A stretch of 56,684 bases of DNA, taken from positions 1 to 56,684 of the forward strand of contig NZ_JAANNP010000015.1 in NCBI RefSeq assembly GCF_011250635.1. The letters are read 5' to 3'. The stretch comes from Motilibacter deserti. GTDB taxonomy: Bacteria > Actinomycetota > Actinomycetes > Motilibacterales > Motilibacteraceae. The notes under the pieces are model-generated. The model was not told the DNA's origin. It did not search any database and saw nothing but the letters and a program-made list of their open reading frames with translations. This document shows, piece after piece, positions 8,819 to 17,073 of this stretch. Every line of letters begins with the position of its first letter. Within the stretch, counting starts at the first letter, position 1. A program made the position numbers and the translations under genes.

Positions 8819-10024
8819 GTGTGGCGGCACTCCTCGCCTCCCCGCAAGGACTGGCGGCGCAAGGTCGAGGCCCAGGGGCTGGTCTACCCGACGACCAAGC
8901 ACCCCGACGGCAGCGAGACGGCCTACTGGAACGAGTCCGCGTTCTACGAGCTCTCCGAGGCCGAGGTCGAGCACCTCGAGGAGGCCACCGAGGAGCTGCA
9001 CCGGATGAGCGTGGAGGCCGCGCGCTTCCTCGCGTCCGGGGAGCTGGGCGACCTCGGGCTCGTGCCGGGGGCCCTCGAGCTCGCTCGGGCGAGCCTCGAG
9101 CGCGGGGACGTCAGCGTCTACGGCCGCTTCGACCTGCGCTACGACGGCACCGAGCCGGCGAAGCTGCTGGAGTACAACGCAGACACCCCGACCGGGCTGC
9201 TCGAGGCCAGCGTCGCGCAGTGGTATTGGCTCGAGGACGTCATGCCGTCGACGGACCAGTGGAACTCGCTGCACGAGCGGCTGGTGCAGGCCTGGCGGTC
9301 GGCGCGGCCGAAGCTGCGTTCTCCTGTTGTCCACTTCGCTCATCACCCGGACGACGAGACCAACGAGGAGTGGATGACCGTCGCCTACATGCGCGACGTC
9401 GCCACCGAGGCCGGGCTCGAGACCGTGGGGCTGACGGTCACGGACATCGGGTGGGACCACGACCGGCGGCGGTTCGTCGACCTCGACGACGCCCCGATCG
9501 ACACGGCGTTCGTCCTCTACCCGTGGGAGGACATGCTGCGCGACGAGTTCGGCCGCCGCATCCTCGAGGACCCGCTGGGCACGACGTGGGTCGAGCCGGC
9601 GTGGAAGGTGCTCGCCAGCAACAAGGCGCTACTGGCTGCGTTGTGGCACTGCTTCCCTGATTCGGAATACCTGCTTCCGGCGTACCTCGACGAGCCGGGC
9701 TCGCTCACCGACTGGGTGGCGAAGCCGCTGCACGGCCGCGAGGGCGATGGCATCCGCATCCGCACCGCGGACGTCTCGCACGACCAGGGCAGCGAGCGCT
9801 ACGGCGCCGAGGGGTTCGTCTACCAGCAGTACGCCGCGCTCCCGGCCTTCGACGGCAACTACGCCGTGATCGGGTCCTGGGTGGTCGACGGCAAGGCGGC
9901 CGGCGCCGGGATCCGGGAGTCCGACGGCCTCGTCACCGACAGCCGCGCGCGTTTTGTGCCCCACGTCCTGTCGGCCCCTCGGCCGGACGAGGCGACGTCG
10001 GCCGCCTGGCTCCGCGAAGCCTGA
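8819..10024 (+). CDS. glutathionylspermidine synthase-like ATP-grasp ligase (YgiC/YjfC family)
   Basis: A 401-aa ATP-grasp carboxylate-amine ligase homologous to the synthetase domain of Gsp synthase and close in size to E. coli YgiC (386 aa). Hallmarks are DLRYDGTEPAKLLEYNADTPT (roughly 106-125), YPWEDMLRDEFGRR, EPAWKVLASNKALL, the glycine-rich REGDGI loop, and the C-terminal GSWVVDGKAAGAGIRE block. The family joins an amine to a carboxylate via an acyl phosphate using ATP; YgiC-type proteins lack the amidase half and their substrate is not established. The GTG start at 8819 lies immediately after the lipoprotein gene. Next is the DUF350 gene, 25 bases downstream. Confidence 0.92.
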   Translation: MWRHSSPPRKDWRRKVEAQGLVYPTTKHPDGSETAYWNESAFYELSEAEVEHLEEATEELHRMSVEAARFLASGELGDLGLVPGALELARASLERGDVSVYGRFDLRYDGTEPAKLLEYNADTPTGLLEASVAQWYWLEDVMPSTDQWNSLHERLVQAWRSARPKLRSPVVHFAHHPDDETNEEWMTVAYMRDVATEAGLETVGLTVTDIGWDHDRRRFVDLDDAPIDTAFVLYPWEDMLRDEFGRRILEDPLGTTWVEPAWKVLASNKALLAALWHCFPDSEYLLPAYLDEPGSLTDWVAKPLHGREGDGIRIRTADVSHDQGSERYGAEGFVYQQYAALPAFDGNYAVIGSWVVDGKAAGAGIRESDGLVTDSRARFVPHVLSAPRPDEATSAAWLREA

Positions 10025-10049
10025 ACCACACATCAGCGAAAGGGAGCAC

Positions 10050-10466
10050 ATGCTCGAGAGCCTCGGCTACGCCCTCGCCTACACCGGTGTCGGCCTGGTG
10101 ATGCTGTACGCCGGGTTCCTCGCCCTGGACCTGCTCACGCCCGGCAAGCTGTCGCACCGCATCTGGCGGGACCACAGCATGAACGCGGCCGTCGTCCTCT
10201 CGGCCGGAACGCTCGGGCTGGGCGGGATCGTGTTCACGGCGATCTGGACGAACGCCGAGTCCGGCTTCGGTGATGCGCTGTGGTGGACGATCGTCTTCGG
10301 GCTCGTGGGCGTCGCGCTGCAGGCCGTCGCGTTCGTGCTGCTCGACCTCGTCACGCCGGGCAAGCTCGGCGACATGGTGACCGAGCGCGCCTTCGCCCCC
10401 GGGACGCTGGTCGTGGCCGCGTCGCAGCTGGCGGTCTCGCTCATCGTCATCGCCTCCATCGCCTGA
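10050..10466 (+). CDS. DUF350 (YjfL-like) inner-membrane protein
   Basis: A 138-aa membrane protein with four hydrophobic segments in two related halves. Each half contains LDL(L/V)TPGKL (LALDLLTPGKLSHR and LLDLVTPGKLGDM), the internal duplication typical of DUF350. The ATG at 10050 has AAAGGGA upstream. In E. coli the DUF350 protein YjfL is encoded with YjfM (DUF1190) and YjfC (Gsp-synthase-like), so the neighbours here reproduce that partnership in an actinobacterium. DUF350 proteins have no proven biochemical role; a membrane partner for the ligase and lipoprotein is an inference from linkage. Confidence 0.9.
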   Translation: MLESLGYALAYTGVGLVMLYAGFLALDLLTPGKLSHRIWRDHSMNAAVVLSAGTLGLGGIVFTAIWTNAESGFGDALWWTIVFGLVGVALQAVAFVLLDLVTPGKLGDMVTERAFAPGTLVVAASQLAVSLIVIASIA

Positions 10467-10473
10467 GGCCGTC

Positions 10474-10866
10474 GTGCTGGCGCGCGGGCGCGACCTGGTC
10501 CTGCGGCTCGTCCTGAGCCTGGCCAACAACGGGCGCGTGCTGATCTGGGCGATCCTCGCCGACTACGTCGTCTGCGCGGGGGCGTACGCCCTGCTCGAGG
10601 ACAAGGGCCCCATCTCGGCGATGTGGTGGGCGATCGTCACCGGCTTCACGGTCGGCTACGGGGACCTCTACCCCGAGTCCACCGCGGGCCGGGGCATCGG
10701 GGCGTTCCTCATCGTCACCACGTGGTTCCTGTCGCTGCTCGCCGGCGCCTTCATCACGGCGCGGGCCGTGATCGACGCCGACGAGTTCAGCCACGAGGAG
10801 CAGGAGGAGATCAAGGCGTCGCTGCGCCGGATCGAGGAGCGGCTGGGGACGCTGCCGCCGCAGTAG
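10474..10866 (+). CDS. two-TM potassium channel protein
   Basis: A 130-aa ion channel subunit of the Ion_trans_2 type. A first membrane helix (LIWAILADYVVCAGAYALLE, about 23-42) is followed by a pore helix (SAMWWAIVTGF), the selectivity filter TVGYGD at 59-64, and a second helix (AFLIVTTWFLSLLAGAFITA). The C-terminus is a charged helix, EEQEEIKASLRRIEERL, likely a cytoplasmic coiled coil for tetramer assembly. It has no RCK/TrkA domain. The GTG start lies eight bases after the DUF350 stop, so it is probably cotranscribed with the ligase cassette. The filter predicts K+ selectivity. Confidence 0.93.
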   Translation: MLARGRDLVLRLVLSLANNGRVLIWAILADYVVCAGAYALLEDKGPISAMWWAIVTGFTVGYGDLYPESTAGRGIGAFLIVTTWFLSLLAGAFITARAVIDADEFSHEEQEEIKASLRRIEERLGTLPPQ

Positions 10867-10934
10867 GCCTCCGAGTGCGCGTTGGGTCCCCAGGTCCGCG
10901 TCGCACCTCCGACCGCGCCGCACTCCTCGGATTG

Positions 10935-11106
10935 CGCCGCACCTCTAGACCCTGGGCGCCCTCGGCCCGGGCCACGTCCTGCCTGCGTCGCCCCCTCGAC
11001 CCTGGGTCGCGCCCCGGCCCCGGCCACGTCCTGACTGCCTCGCACCCCTCGACCCCGCCTTGCTCCCCGGGCCGCAGGTGCGAGGCGGGGTGGAGGGGAG
11101 CAAGGC
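10935..11106. repeat. imperfect ~51-bp tandem repeats merging into nested inverted repeats
   Basis: Two clear copies of about 51 bases start at 10935 and 10986 and share GACCCTGGG, CGGCC and GCCACGTCCTG, followed by a degenerate third copy from about 11038. The third copy overlaps two perfect inverted repeats that cannot form together: CCTCGCACC 11038-11046 with GGTGCGAGG 11077-11085, and GCCTTGCTCCCC 11057-11068 with GGGGAGCAAGGC 11095-11106. The 353-base spacer holds no convincing gene. It may act as a terminator for the channel operon or as a switch before the secreted-protein gene; neither is demonstrated. Confidence 0.65.
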
Positions 11107-11219
11107 CTTCCTGCGCCACCCGGACGAGTGACTGCCCGGTCGGGCAAAGGGCGGGACAGCCTCTCCGCGCCGTGCTTGGATGTCGCCGCAATCGAAGGAC
11201 CTGCAACGGGGGGACACCC

Positions 11220-11690
11220 ATGAAGGCACGGACCCTGGCGCGCGCCGGCGCGGCCGTGGCCGCCGTCGCCGTGACGGCCATGCTGCCCGAGGCGGCGTAC
11301 GCCCAGTCGGGCCGCGTCGTCGTCAACACGGCTGGCGTCAAGATCGGTGGCATCAACGAGGCGATCTCCGACGACGGCTTCCTCAACGTCTGGGTGCGCT
11401 ACCGCTGCGCGCCGGGCCAGACGCCGAAGCCCGGCGGCCGCGCGAGCATGCCCGCGACGGGCGGCCCCGACGTCGGCCTGCACTTCCGGTCCGTGTCGCG
11501 CGGCATCACCTGTGACGGCAAGAACCACGAGGCCGTCTGGAACTTCCAGCAGGACGGCTGGTGCGGCAACGACTGGTGCACCGAGGAGCCGCCTCCGGTC
11601 ACGGGCCTGCCCAACGCGAAGCGCGCGTACATCAAGATCACGCTCGGCGGCGCGAGCCTGGAGCAGTTGCAGCACCGCGGCGCCCGCTAG
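11220..11690 (+). CDS. secreted protein, four cysteines (hypothetical)
   Basis: A 156-aa protein with a clear Sec signal peptide: MKARTLARAGAAVAAVAVTAMLPEAAYA, probable cleavage after AYA near residue 28. The mature domain of about 128 residues carries four Cys (YRCAP, GITCDG, WCGNDWC), enough for two disulfides, plus Trp/Asp-rich stretches, and ends with a basic RGAR. No family is recognised; the strand-rich pattern (LNVWVRYRC, AYIKITLGG) suggests a small beta-sandwich. The ATG is preceded by AACGGGGGGACACCC. A good hairpin follows the stop, so it is probably a monocistronic unit. Confidence 0.8.
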   Translation: MKARTLARAGAAVAAVAVTAMLPEAAYAQSGRVVVNTAGVKIGGINEAISDDGFLNVWVRYRCAPGQTPKPGGRASMPATGGPDVGLHFRSVSRGITCDGKNHEAVWNFQQDGWCGNDWCTEEPPPVTGLPNAKRAYIKITLGGASLEQLQHRGAR

Positions 11691-11700
11691 GCCAGAGATA

Positions 11701-11734
11701 ACGGGCGGGACGGGCTCCGGCCCGCTCCGCCCGT
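11701..11734 (+). terminator. hairpin terminator after secreted-protein gene
   Basis: ACGGGCGG (11701-11708) pairs with CCGCCCGT (11727-11734), with an inner CGGGC/GCCCG stem and a short loop. It starts ten bases after the stop at 11690. There is no T tract, as is common for actinobacterial hairpins. It may also serve the convergent ThDP-enzyme gene ending at 11848. Confidence 0.65.
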
Positions 11735-11847
11735 GGCGCGGCTCAGCCCGGCGAGCTCCTACCGGGGTCGCCCGCAAACAGCCCACTCGTGCTCCGGCCC
11801 GTCGGCGACGCCGCTGAGCCCACCGCGCTCCTTCCCTGCCGCCGCGG

Positions 11848-13641
11848 TCAGCCCAGCTCGCGCTCCTGCCGGGCCTGCTCGTCGAGCAGGCGCAGCGCAC
11901 GCTCGCCGGCGGCGCCCTCCTGCGCCAGCCCCTTCTTCATCTGGTCGAGCTTCTGCTCGCCCGCCGGGAAGGGGGGCAGCAGCGGCACCTCCGGATCCAC
12001 GACCGCCTCCAGCACCACGGGGCGGTCGGCGGCCAGCGCGGCGTCCCAGGCGGGCCCGACCTGCGCGGGGGAGTCGACCCGGATGCCGCGCAGCCCGAGC
12101 AGCTCGGCGTACCCCGCGAAGGGGAAGGACGGGAGGCGCTGGCTCGCCGCGAAGCGCGGGTCGCCCTCCATCTCGCGCTGCTCCCAGGTGACCTCGGCGA
12201 GGTCGCCGTTGTGCAGCACGCAGACGACGAACCGCGGGTCGCTCCACTCGCGCCACCGCGCGGCGACGGTCACCAGCTCGTTCAGGCCGTTCATCTGCAT
12301 GGCCCCGTCGCCCGCGAGCGCGACCAGCGGCCGGTGCGGGGCGTCGAGCTTGGCCGCGATCCCGTAGGGCAGCGCCGACCCCATGGTGGCCAGTGTCGAG
12401 GACAGGTGTGCGGGCACGCCCGGCGGCAGCGTGAGGTGGCGGGCGTACCAGTAGACGACCGACCCGACGTCGACGCTGACCCGCGCATCCGCCGGCAGCC
12501 GCGGCGTGAGCTCGCGGACGACCAGCTCCGGGTTGAGCGGCTCCGCCGGCAGCGCGGCCCGCTGCTCGGCCAGCGACCGCCAGCTGCGCACGGCCTGCTC
12601 GACTTCGTCGCGCCACGAGGAGTCCCTGCGCGGCTCGAGCAGGGGCAGCAGCGCCGACAGAGTCTCGGCGGCGTCGCCCGGCAGGCCGACCTCGACGGGG
12701 TAGCGGTTGCCGAGGTTGCGGGTGTCCAGGTCGATCTGGACGGCGCGGGCCTGCCCCGGCGGCGGGTAGAACTCCGTCCACGGGTCGTTGCTGCCGACGA
12801 TGAGCAGCGTGTCGCACGAGCCCAGGACCGACGCGCTGGCGCTGGTGCCGAGGTGGCCCATGACGCCGGCGCTGGAGGGGAGCCGCTCGTCGACGTACGG
12901 CTTGCCGAGCAGGCTGGTCGTGACGCCGGCTCCGAGCCGGTCGGCGACCGCCTGGACCTCGTCGCTCGCGTGCCGCGCACCCTGGCCGACGAGCAGGGCG
13001 ACCTTGTGCCCGGCGTTGAGCACCGCGGCGGCTTCGCGCAGGTCCGCGTCGTGGGGCCGCACGCGCGGCCGGCGCCACTCCGCGGAGCTGACGATGACCG
13101 CGTGCTCCTGGGGCATCGGGTCGGGCGCGGGCAGCATCTGCACGTCGTGGGGGAGGACCACGGCGCACGGGCCGCGGGTGGCCAGGGCCGTGCGGAAGGC
13201 GCGGTCGAGCACCATCTGCGCCTGCTCCGCGGCGGTCACGGTCTGCACGTAGCTCGTGGCGTCGCCGAACAGCGTCTGCAGGTCGACGCCCTGCTGGTAC
13301 GCCGAGCCCAGCACGCTGCGCTGCTGCTGGCCGACGATCGCGACGACCGGCACGGAGTCGAGCTTGGCGTCGTAGAGCCCGTTGAGCAGGTGGATCGCTC
13401 CCGGCCCCTGCGTCGACAGCACCACGCCGACGCCGCCGGCGTACTTGGCATGGCCGACCGCCATCAGCGCGGCGTTCTCCTCGTGCCGGGCCTGCACGAA
13501 CTCCGGCTGCCCGTCCGCCCGGCGCATCGCGCCGAGCACGGTGTTGATGCCGTCGCCGGAGTAGCCGAAGACGCGCCCTACGCCCCAGGCGCGCAGCCGC
13601 TCGACGACCAGGTCGGCGACCAGGCGTTCCCCGTCACCCAC
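11848..13641 (-). CDS. ThDP-dependent enzyme, pyruvate oxidase/dehydrogenase-like
   Basis: A 597-aa member of the thiamine-diphosphate enzyme family, with the full three-domain layout: N-terminal PYR domain with ARHEENAALMA (catalytic Glu near 54), a central FAD/FMN-type domain (LLVGQGARHA to about 330), and a C-terminal PP domain with the GDG...N motif (GDGAMQM 444-450, Asn 478). The closest familiar type is PoxB, ubiquinone-linked pyruvate decarboxylation to acetate and CO2, but acetolactate synthase-like or other 2-oxoacid enzymes cannot be excluded. It has no TM segment. Its GTG start overlaps the stop of the small acidic gene upstream by eight bases, implying translational coupling. Confidence 0.88.
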   Translation of the reverse strand: MGDGERLVADLVVERLRAWGVGRVFGYSGDGINTVLGAMRRADGQPEFVQARHEENAALMAVGHAKYAGGVGVVLSTQGPGAIHLLNGLYDAKLDSVPVVAIVGQQQRSVLGSAYQQGVDLQTLFGDATSYVQTVTAAEQAQMVLDRAFRTALATRGPCAVVLPHDVQMLPAPDPMPQEHAVIVSSAEWRRPRVRPHDADLREAAAVLNAGHKVALLVGQGARHASDEVQAVADRLGAGVTTSLLGKPYVDERLPSSAGVMGHLGTSASASVLGSCDTLLIVGSNDPWTEFYPPPGQARAVQIDLDTRNLGNRYPVEVGLPGDAAETLSALLPLLEPRRDSSWRDEVEQAVRSWRSLAEQRAALPAEPLNPELVVRELTPRLPADARVSVDVGSVVYWYARHLTLPPGVPAHLSSTLATMGSALPYGIAAKLDAPHRPLVALAGDGAMQMNGLNELVTVAARWREWSDPRFVVCVLHNGDLAEVTWEQREMEGDPRFAASQRLPSFPFAGYAELLGLRGIRVDSPAQVGPAWDAALAADRPVVLEAVVDPEVPLLPPFPAGEQKLDQMKKGLAQEGAAGERALRLLDEQARQERELG

Positions 13642-13891
13642 CCGATCCCCGCTCGACGTCGGAGGCCGCCGGGGTGCCGGCCTCGGTCGCCTCGGCGGCG
13701 ATGCCGTGGGCGGGGTCGAGGCTCACGTCGCTGATCGGATGGCCCTCGGCGGTGCCCGGCACGTCCGCGGAGGGGTCGACCGTGCGCCCGGACCCGCTCG
13801 CCGCGGGGATCCCGCGGTCCAGCGCCTGCTCGCCGTACCTGCTGCCGCCGCTGTCGGAGCCCTCGGGGCCGGATGTCGTCTCGCTCGTCAT
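13634..13891 (-). CDS. small acidic, disordered protein (hypothetical)
   Basis: An 85-aa hydrophilic protein starting MTSETTSGPEGSDSGGSRYG and rich in Ser, Gly, Asp, Glu and Pro, with no hydrophobic core and no Cys. No family is recognised. Its reality is supported mainly by position: its TGA overlaps the GTG start of the ThDP enzyme by eight bases. An upstream in-frame ATG would give 96 residues, but the internal ATG at 13891 gives the more usual N-terminus. It could be a stress-type hydrophilin or simply a leader for the enzyme. Confidence 0.6.
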   Translation of the reverse strand: MTSETTSGPEGSDSGGSRYGEQALDRGIPAASGSGRTVDPSADVPGTAEGHPISDVSLDPAHGIAAEATEAGTPAASDVERGSGG

Positions 13892-13920
13892 GCCCGGCCT
13901 TGTAGCCGTTCCTGGCGCGT

Positions 13921-16900
13921 TCAACCGCCGCCCGAGTCCCGGCTGCCCACTGCCGGCACGTCGTACGCCAGGGCGAAGGCGGCGGCGTCGTGCGGCCCCA
14001 GCGCCCGGCCGGCGCGGACGGTGTCCTCGTAGCGCTCGTCCCCGAGCTCGGCCCGCGCGCGGTCCGCCGTCGCCTGCCGGAGCGCCTCGTCGGGCAGGTA
14101 GTAGCCGTAGACCGCCGACCCCACGCTCTCGCGCAGCGCCTCGGCGGCCCCGACCAGCACGGCCACCCGGTGGGCCTGCCCGATGCCGCCCTCGACGACC
14201 GCCAGCTCCTCGAGAAAATAGGCGAGGTTCGCCAGGTCCCCGGTCTGCAGTGACAGCCGGATGCCGCGGAGCAGGTGGTCACGGGCCGCGGCCGGGTCTC
14301 CGGTGACGATCGCGGCCTGGGAGAGGTTGAACAGCGCGATGTACGCCGCCAGCCGGTCCCCGCGGCGCTCGGCCTCCTCGAGCCCGGAGCGCATCCGCGC
14401 CAGTGCCGCCGTGGTCTCGCCCCTGGCGAGCAGGACGGTCCCGAGCCAGATGAGCGTCAGGGTGCGCAGCCACGCCCCGACCGGTCCGGCGGCGGTGGCC
14501 AGCGGCAGTGCATGGAGGAACCTCGCTTCTGCTGTGGCTAGGTCACGGCGAGCGAGAGCGACTAGACCGATTCCGGCAATGGAGTTCGCCAACATCAGCG
14601 AGTCGCCCTCGCGTGCGGCCAGCTCGGCGGCCTCGGACCAGCGCTTCTCGGCGTGCGGGAGGTCGGCTTGCGCGAAGCCCATGCACGCGGAGGCGATCAG
14701 GGCGCCCACCCTTGCCGCGGTCGGTAGGTCGTGCCGCAGCACGTGCTCCATGGACCGCCTGCCGAGGAGGAGCCGCCCGCGAAGCCACCAATAGAGCCAG
14801 AGCGCCCAGCCCATGCGCGCGGCCGTCAGCGGGTCGGACTCCAAGCACCAGGCCATGGCCGCGCGCAGGTTCGCGTCATCGCGCTCGATCCGGCACAGCC
14901 ACTCGACCTGGTGCTCGCCCTCGTACTCCGGCGCCGCCCGCCGGGCGAGGTCGAGGAAGTACGCGGCGTGGGCCGCCGCCACCCGCTCGCGCTCCTCGCC
15001 CACGAGCAGGCTCGCGGCGTACTCCACCACCGGCTCGAGCAGGAGGAACCGCGGCTCGTCGAACCCCGGTGTGCCGCTGCCCCACGTGTCGACGACGACG
15101 AGCGAGTGCTCCACCAGCGACTCCAGCAGCGCGAGCACCTCGGTGCGGGCGAGGCCGGCGCCCTCCGCGACCACCTCGACCGCAGCCAGGCTGAAGCCGC
15201 CGGAGAAGACCGAAAGGCTTCTCAGGAGTTGTTGTTCGGGCTGCGGCAGCAGGCCGTAGCTCCAGTCGAGGGTCGCGCGCATCGTCCGCTGCCGCGCGGG
15301 CAGGTCGCGCGACCCGTCGCGCGCCATCGCCTCGGCGAGGCGGTCGAGCAGTGCCTCCGGCGGGAGCAGCCGCACCCGTGCGGCCGCGAGCTCCAGTGCC
15401 AGCGGGATGCCCGCGAGCCGGTGGCACAGCGCCGCGACCGCGGGCGCGTTGGCGGGCGTCAGCCGGAAGGACGGCACGACGGCGGCCGCCCGGTCGGCGA
15501 AGAGGGCGCCCGCCCCCGAGGCGGCGACCTCCTCCACGGTGGCCGCGTGCTCGGAAGGCAGCACGAGCGGGACGACGGGGTGCTCCACCTCGCCGCGGAC
15601 GCGCAGCGGCGCCCGGCTCGTCGCCAGCACGGTGAGCCGCGGGCACTGCGCCACCAGCTCGGCGACCTGCGGGGCGATTCCGAGCAGCTGCTCGAGGTTG
15701 TCCAGCACGAGCAGCGCGGGGGCCGCCTGCAGGCTCTCGACGACGGCCTCGAACGCCCGGGCCTCCTCGACGTGGTCGAGGCCGAGGGCGTGCGCGACCG
15801 TCGGGAAGACGAAGGCGGGGTCGGTGAGCGCGGCCAGCGGGACGACCGTGACGCCCCCGTCGAGCTCGGCCTCCACCGCGGACGCCGCGGCGAGCGCGAG
15901 CCGGGTCTTGCCGACGCCGCCGATGCCGGTGAGCGTGACGATGCGCGCGTCGGCCCGCCGGAGCAGGGCGCCGACGGCGGCGACGTCGCGCTCGCGCCCC
16001 CACAACGGGGTGCCGGGCGACGCGAGCCCGCCGGTGGCGCGGGGGCGGGCTGCGGCGGGCGGGCGCGGCGCCTGGCCGGCGGTCGGTGACGTCGGCGGAG
16101 TCGGGGCAGTGCCTGGTGCCGTGCCTGGTGCCGCGGCTTCTGCGGGTGGCGGCGCGGGTTGCTGGGCTGGCTCGGGGGCCTGCGCCGGTTCCAGGGCCGG
16201 GTCCTGATCGAGCACCGCGGCCTCCAGCCGGCGCAGCGCCGGACCGGGGTCCAACCCATGCTCCTCGAGCAGGACCCGGCGCGCGTCACGCAGCGCAGCC
16301 AGCGCGTCGGCCTGCCGCCCGCTGCGGTAGAGCGCCAGCGCGAGCAGCTCCCAGCCGCGCTCCAGCTGCGGGGACGACGTGACGAACGCCTGCAGGCCCG
16401 CCACCGCATCGCCGTGCGCGCCGAGAGCGAGCAGCACGTCGAACCGCTCGAGCTCGGCGGCGCGGCGCAGCTCGTCCAGCCGGCGGCGCTCGGCGAGGAC
16501 CGCGGGCACTGCGGGCGCCCACGCGTACGCCTCGCCGCGCCACCGCTCCAGGGCCGCGTCCAGCACAGGCAGGGCCGCCGCCGCCTGGCCGTCGCGGGCC
16601 AGCCGGGCCGCCCGCGCTGTCTCCTGCTCGAACAGCTCCGCGTCCGTGGCGACCGTGCCGCCGGCGATGCGGTAGCCGCCGGCCTCGCGCACGACGACCA
16701 CCTCGTCCCGGTCGGCCGCGGCGGTCAGCGCGCCGCGCAGCCGGGAGACGTGGGCGCGCAGGCTGCCCAGCGCGGTCGTCGGCGGGTCCTCGGGCCACAG
16801 GGCGTCGACCAGCGCGTCGTCGGACACGGTCCGCCCGTGCGCAGCGAGCAGCACGGCCAGCAGGGCGGCCCGCTGCGGGCCGCCCAGGTCGACCGCCCGG

Positions 16901-16953
16901 CCGTCGACGACCACGCCGACCGGCCCCAGGACGCGGCACAGCCTCGTCGTCAA
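13921..16953 (-). CDS. SARP/AfsR-type regulator with NB-ARC ATPase and TPR-like C-terminus
   Basis: A 1010-aa transcriptional regulator. An OmpR-type winged helix (about 5-97, VDLGGPQRAALLAVLLAAHG) is followed by a bacterial transcriptional activation domain (about 100-250) and a Pro/Ala linker (about 252-310). Next comes an NB-ARC/STAND NTPase with P-loop GIGGVGKT (343-350), Walker B LLVLDNLEQLL and the ATSRAPLR sensor. The C-terminal half consists of helical repeats. I chose the TTG at 16953 because GGGGAGGA lies five bases upstream; an upstream ATG at 17019 would add 22 unlike residues. STAND proteins of this kind act as ligand-gated activators. No biosynthetic gene cluster is adjacent, so its target is unknown. 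Confidence 0.9.
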   Translation of the reverse strand: MTTRLCRVLGPVGVVVDGRAVDLGGPQRAALLAVLLAAHGRTVSDDALVDALWPEDPPTTALGSLRAHVSRLRGALTAAADRDEVVVVREAGGYRIAGGTVATDAELFEQETARAARLARDGQAAAALPVLDAALERWRGEAYAWAPAVPAVLAERRRLDELRRAAELERFDVLLALGAHGDAVAGLQAFVTSSPQLERGWELLALALYRSGRQADALAALRDARRVLLEEHGLDPGPALRRLEAAVLDQDPALEPAQAPEPAQQPAPPPAEAAAPGTAPGTAPTPPTSPTAGQAPRPPAAARPRATGGLASPGTPLWGRERDVAAVGALLRRADARIVTLTGIGGVGKTRLALAAASAVEAELDGGVTVVPLAALTDPAFVFPTVAHALGLDHVEEARAFEAVVESLQAAPALLVLDNLEQLLGIAPQVAELVAQCPRLTVLATSRAPLRVRGEVEHPVVPLVLPSEHAATVEEVAASGAGALFADRAAAVVPSFRLTPANAPAVAALCHRLAGIPLALELAAARVRLLPPEALLDRLAEAMARDGSRDLPARQRTMRATLDWSYGLLPQPEQQLLRSLSVFSGGFSLAAVEVVAEGAGLARTEVLALLESLVEHSLVVVDTWGSGTPGFDEPRFLLLEPVVEYAASLLVGEERERVAAAHAAYFLDLARRAAPEYEGEHQVEWLCRIERDDANLRAAMAWCLESDPLTAARMGWALWLYWWLRGRLLLGRRSMEHVLRHDLPTAARVGALIASACMGFAQADLPHAEKRWSEAAELAAREGDSLMLANSIAGIGLVALARRDLATAEARFLHALPLATAAGPVGAWLRTLTLIWLGTVLLARGETTAALARMRSGLEEAERRGDRLAAYIALFNLSQAAIVTGDPAAARDHLLRGIRLSLQTGDLANLAYFLEELAVVEGGIGQAHRVAVLVGAAEALRESVGSAVYGYYLPDEALRQATADRARAELGDERYEDTVRAGRALGPHDAAAFALAYDVPAVGSRDSGGG

Positions 16954-17073
16954 GAGTTCCTCCCCGCTGCACGCTAACCGTTGTGGAGCGGGTTCAACCG
17001 CCGCCTCGGCCGGCGTCACCCGTGCCAGGGCGGGGCGAGGTCCGGTTCGCCCACCAATCCACCCCTTCCCCGG

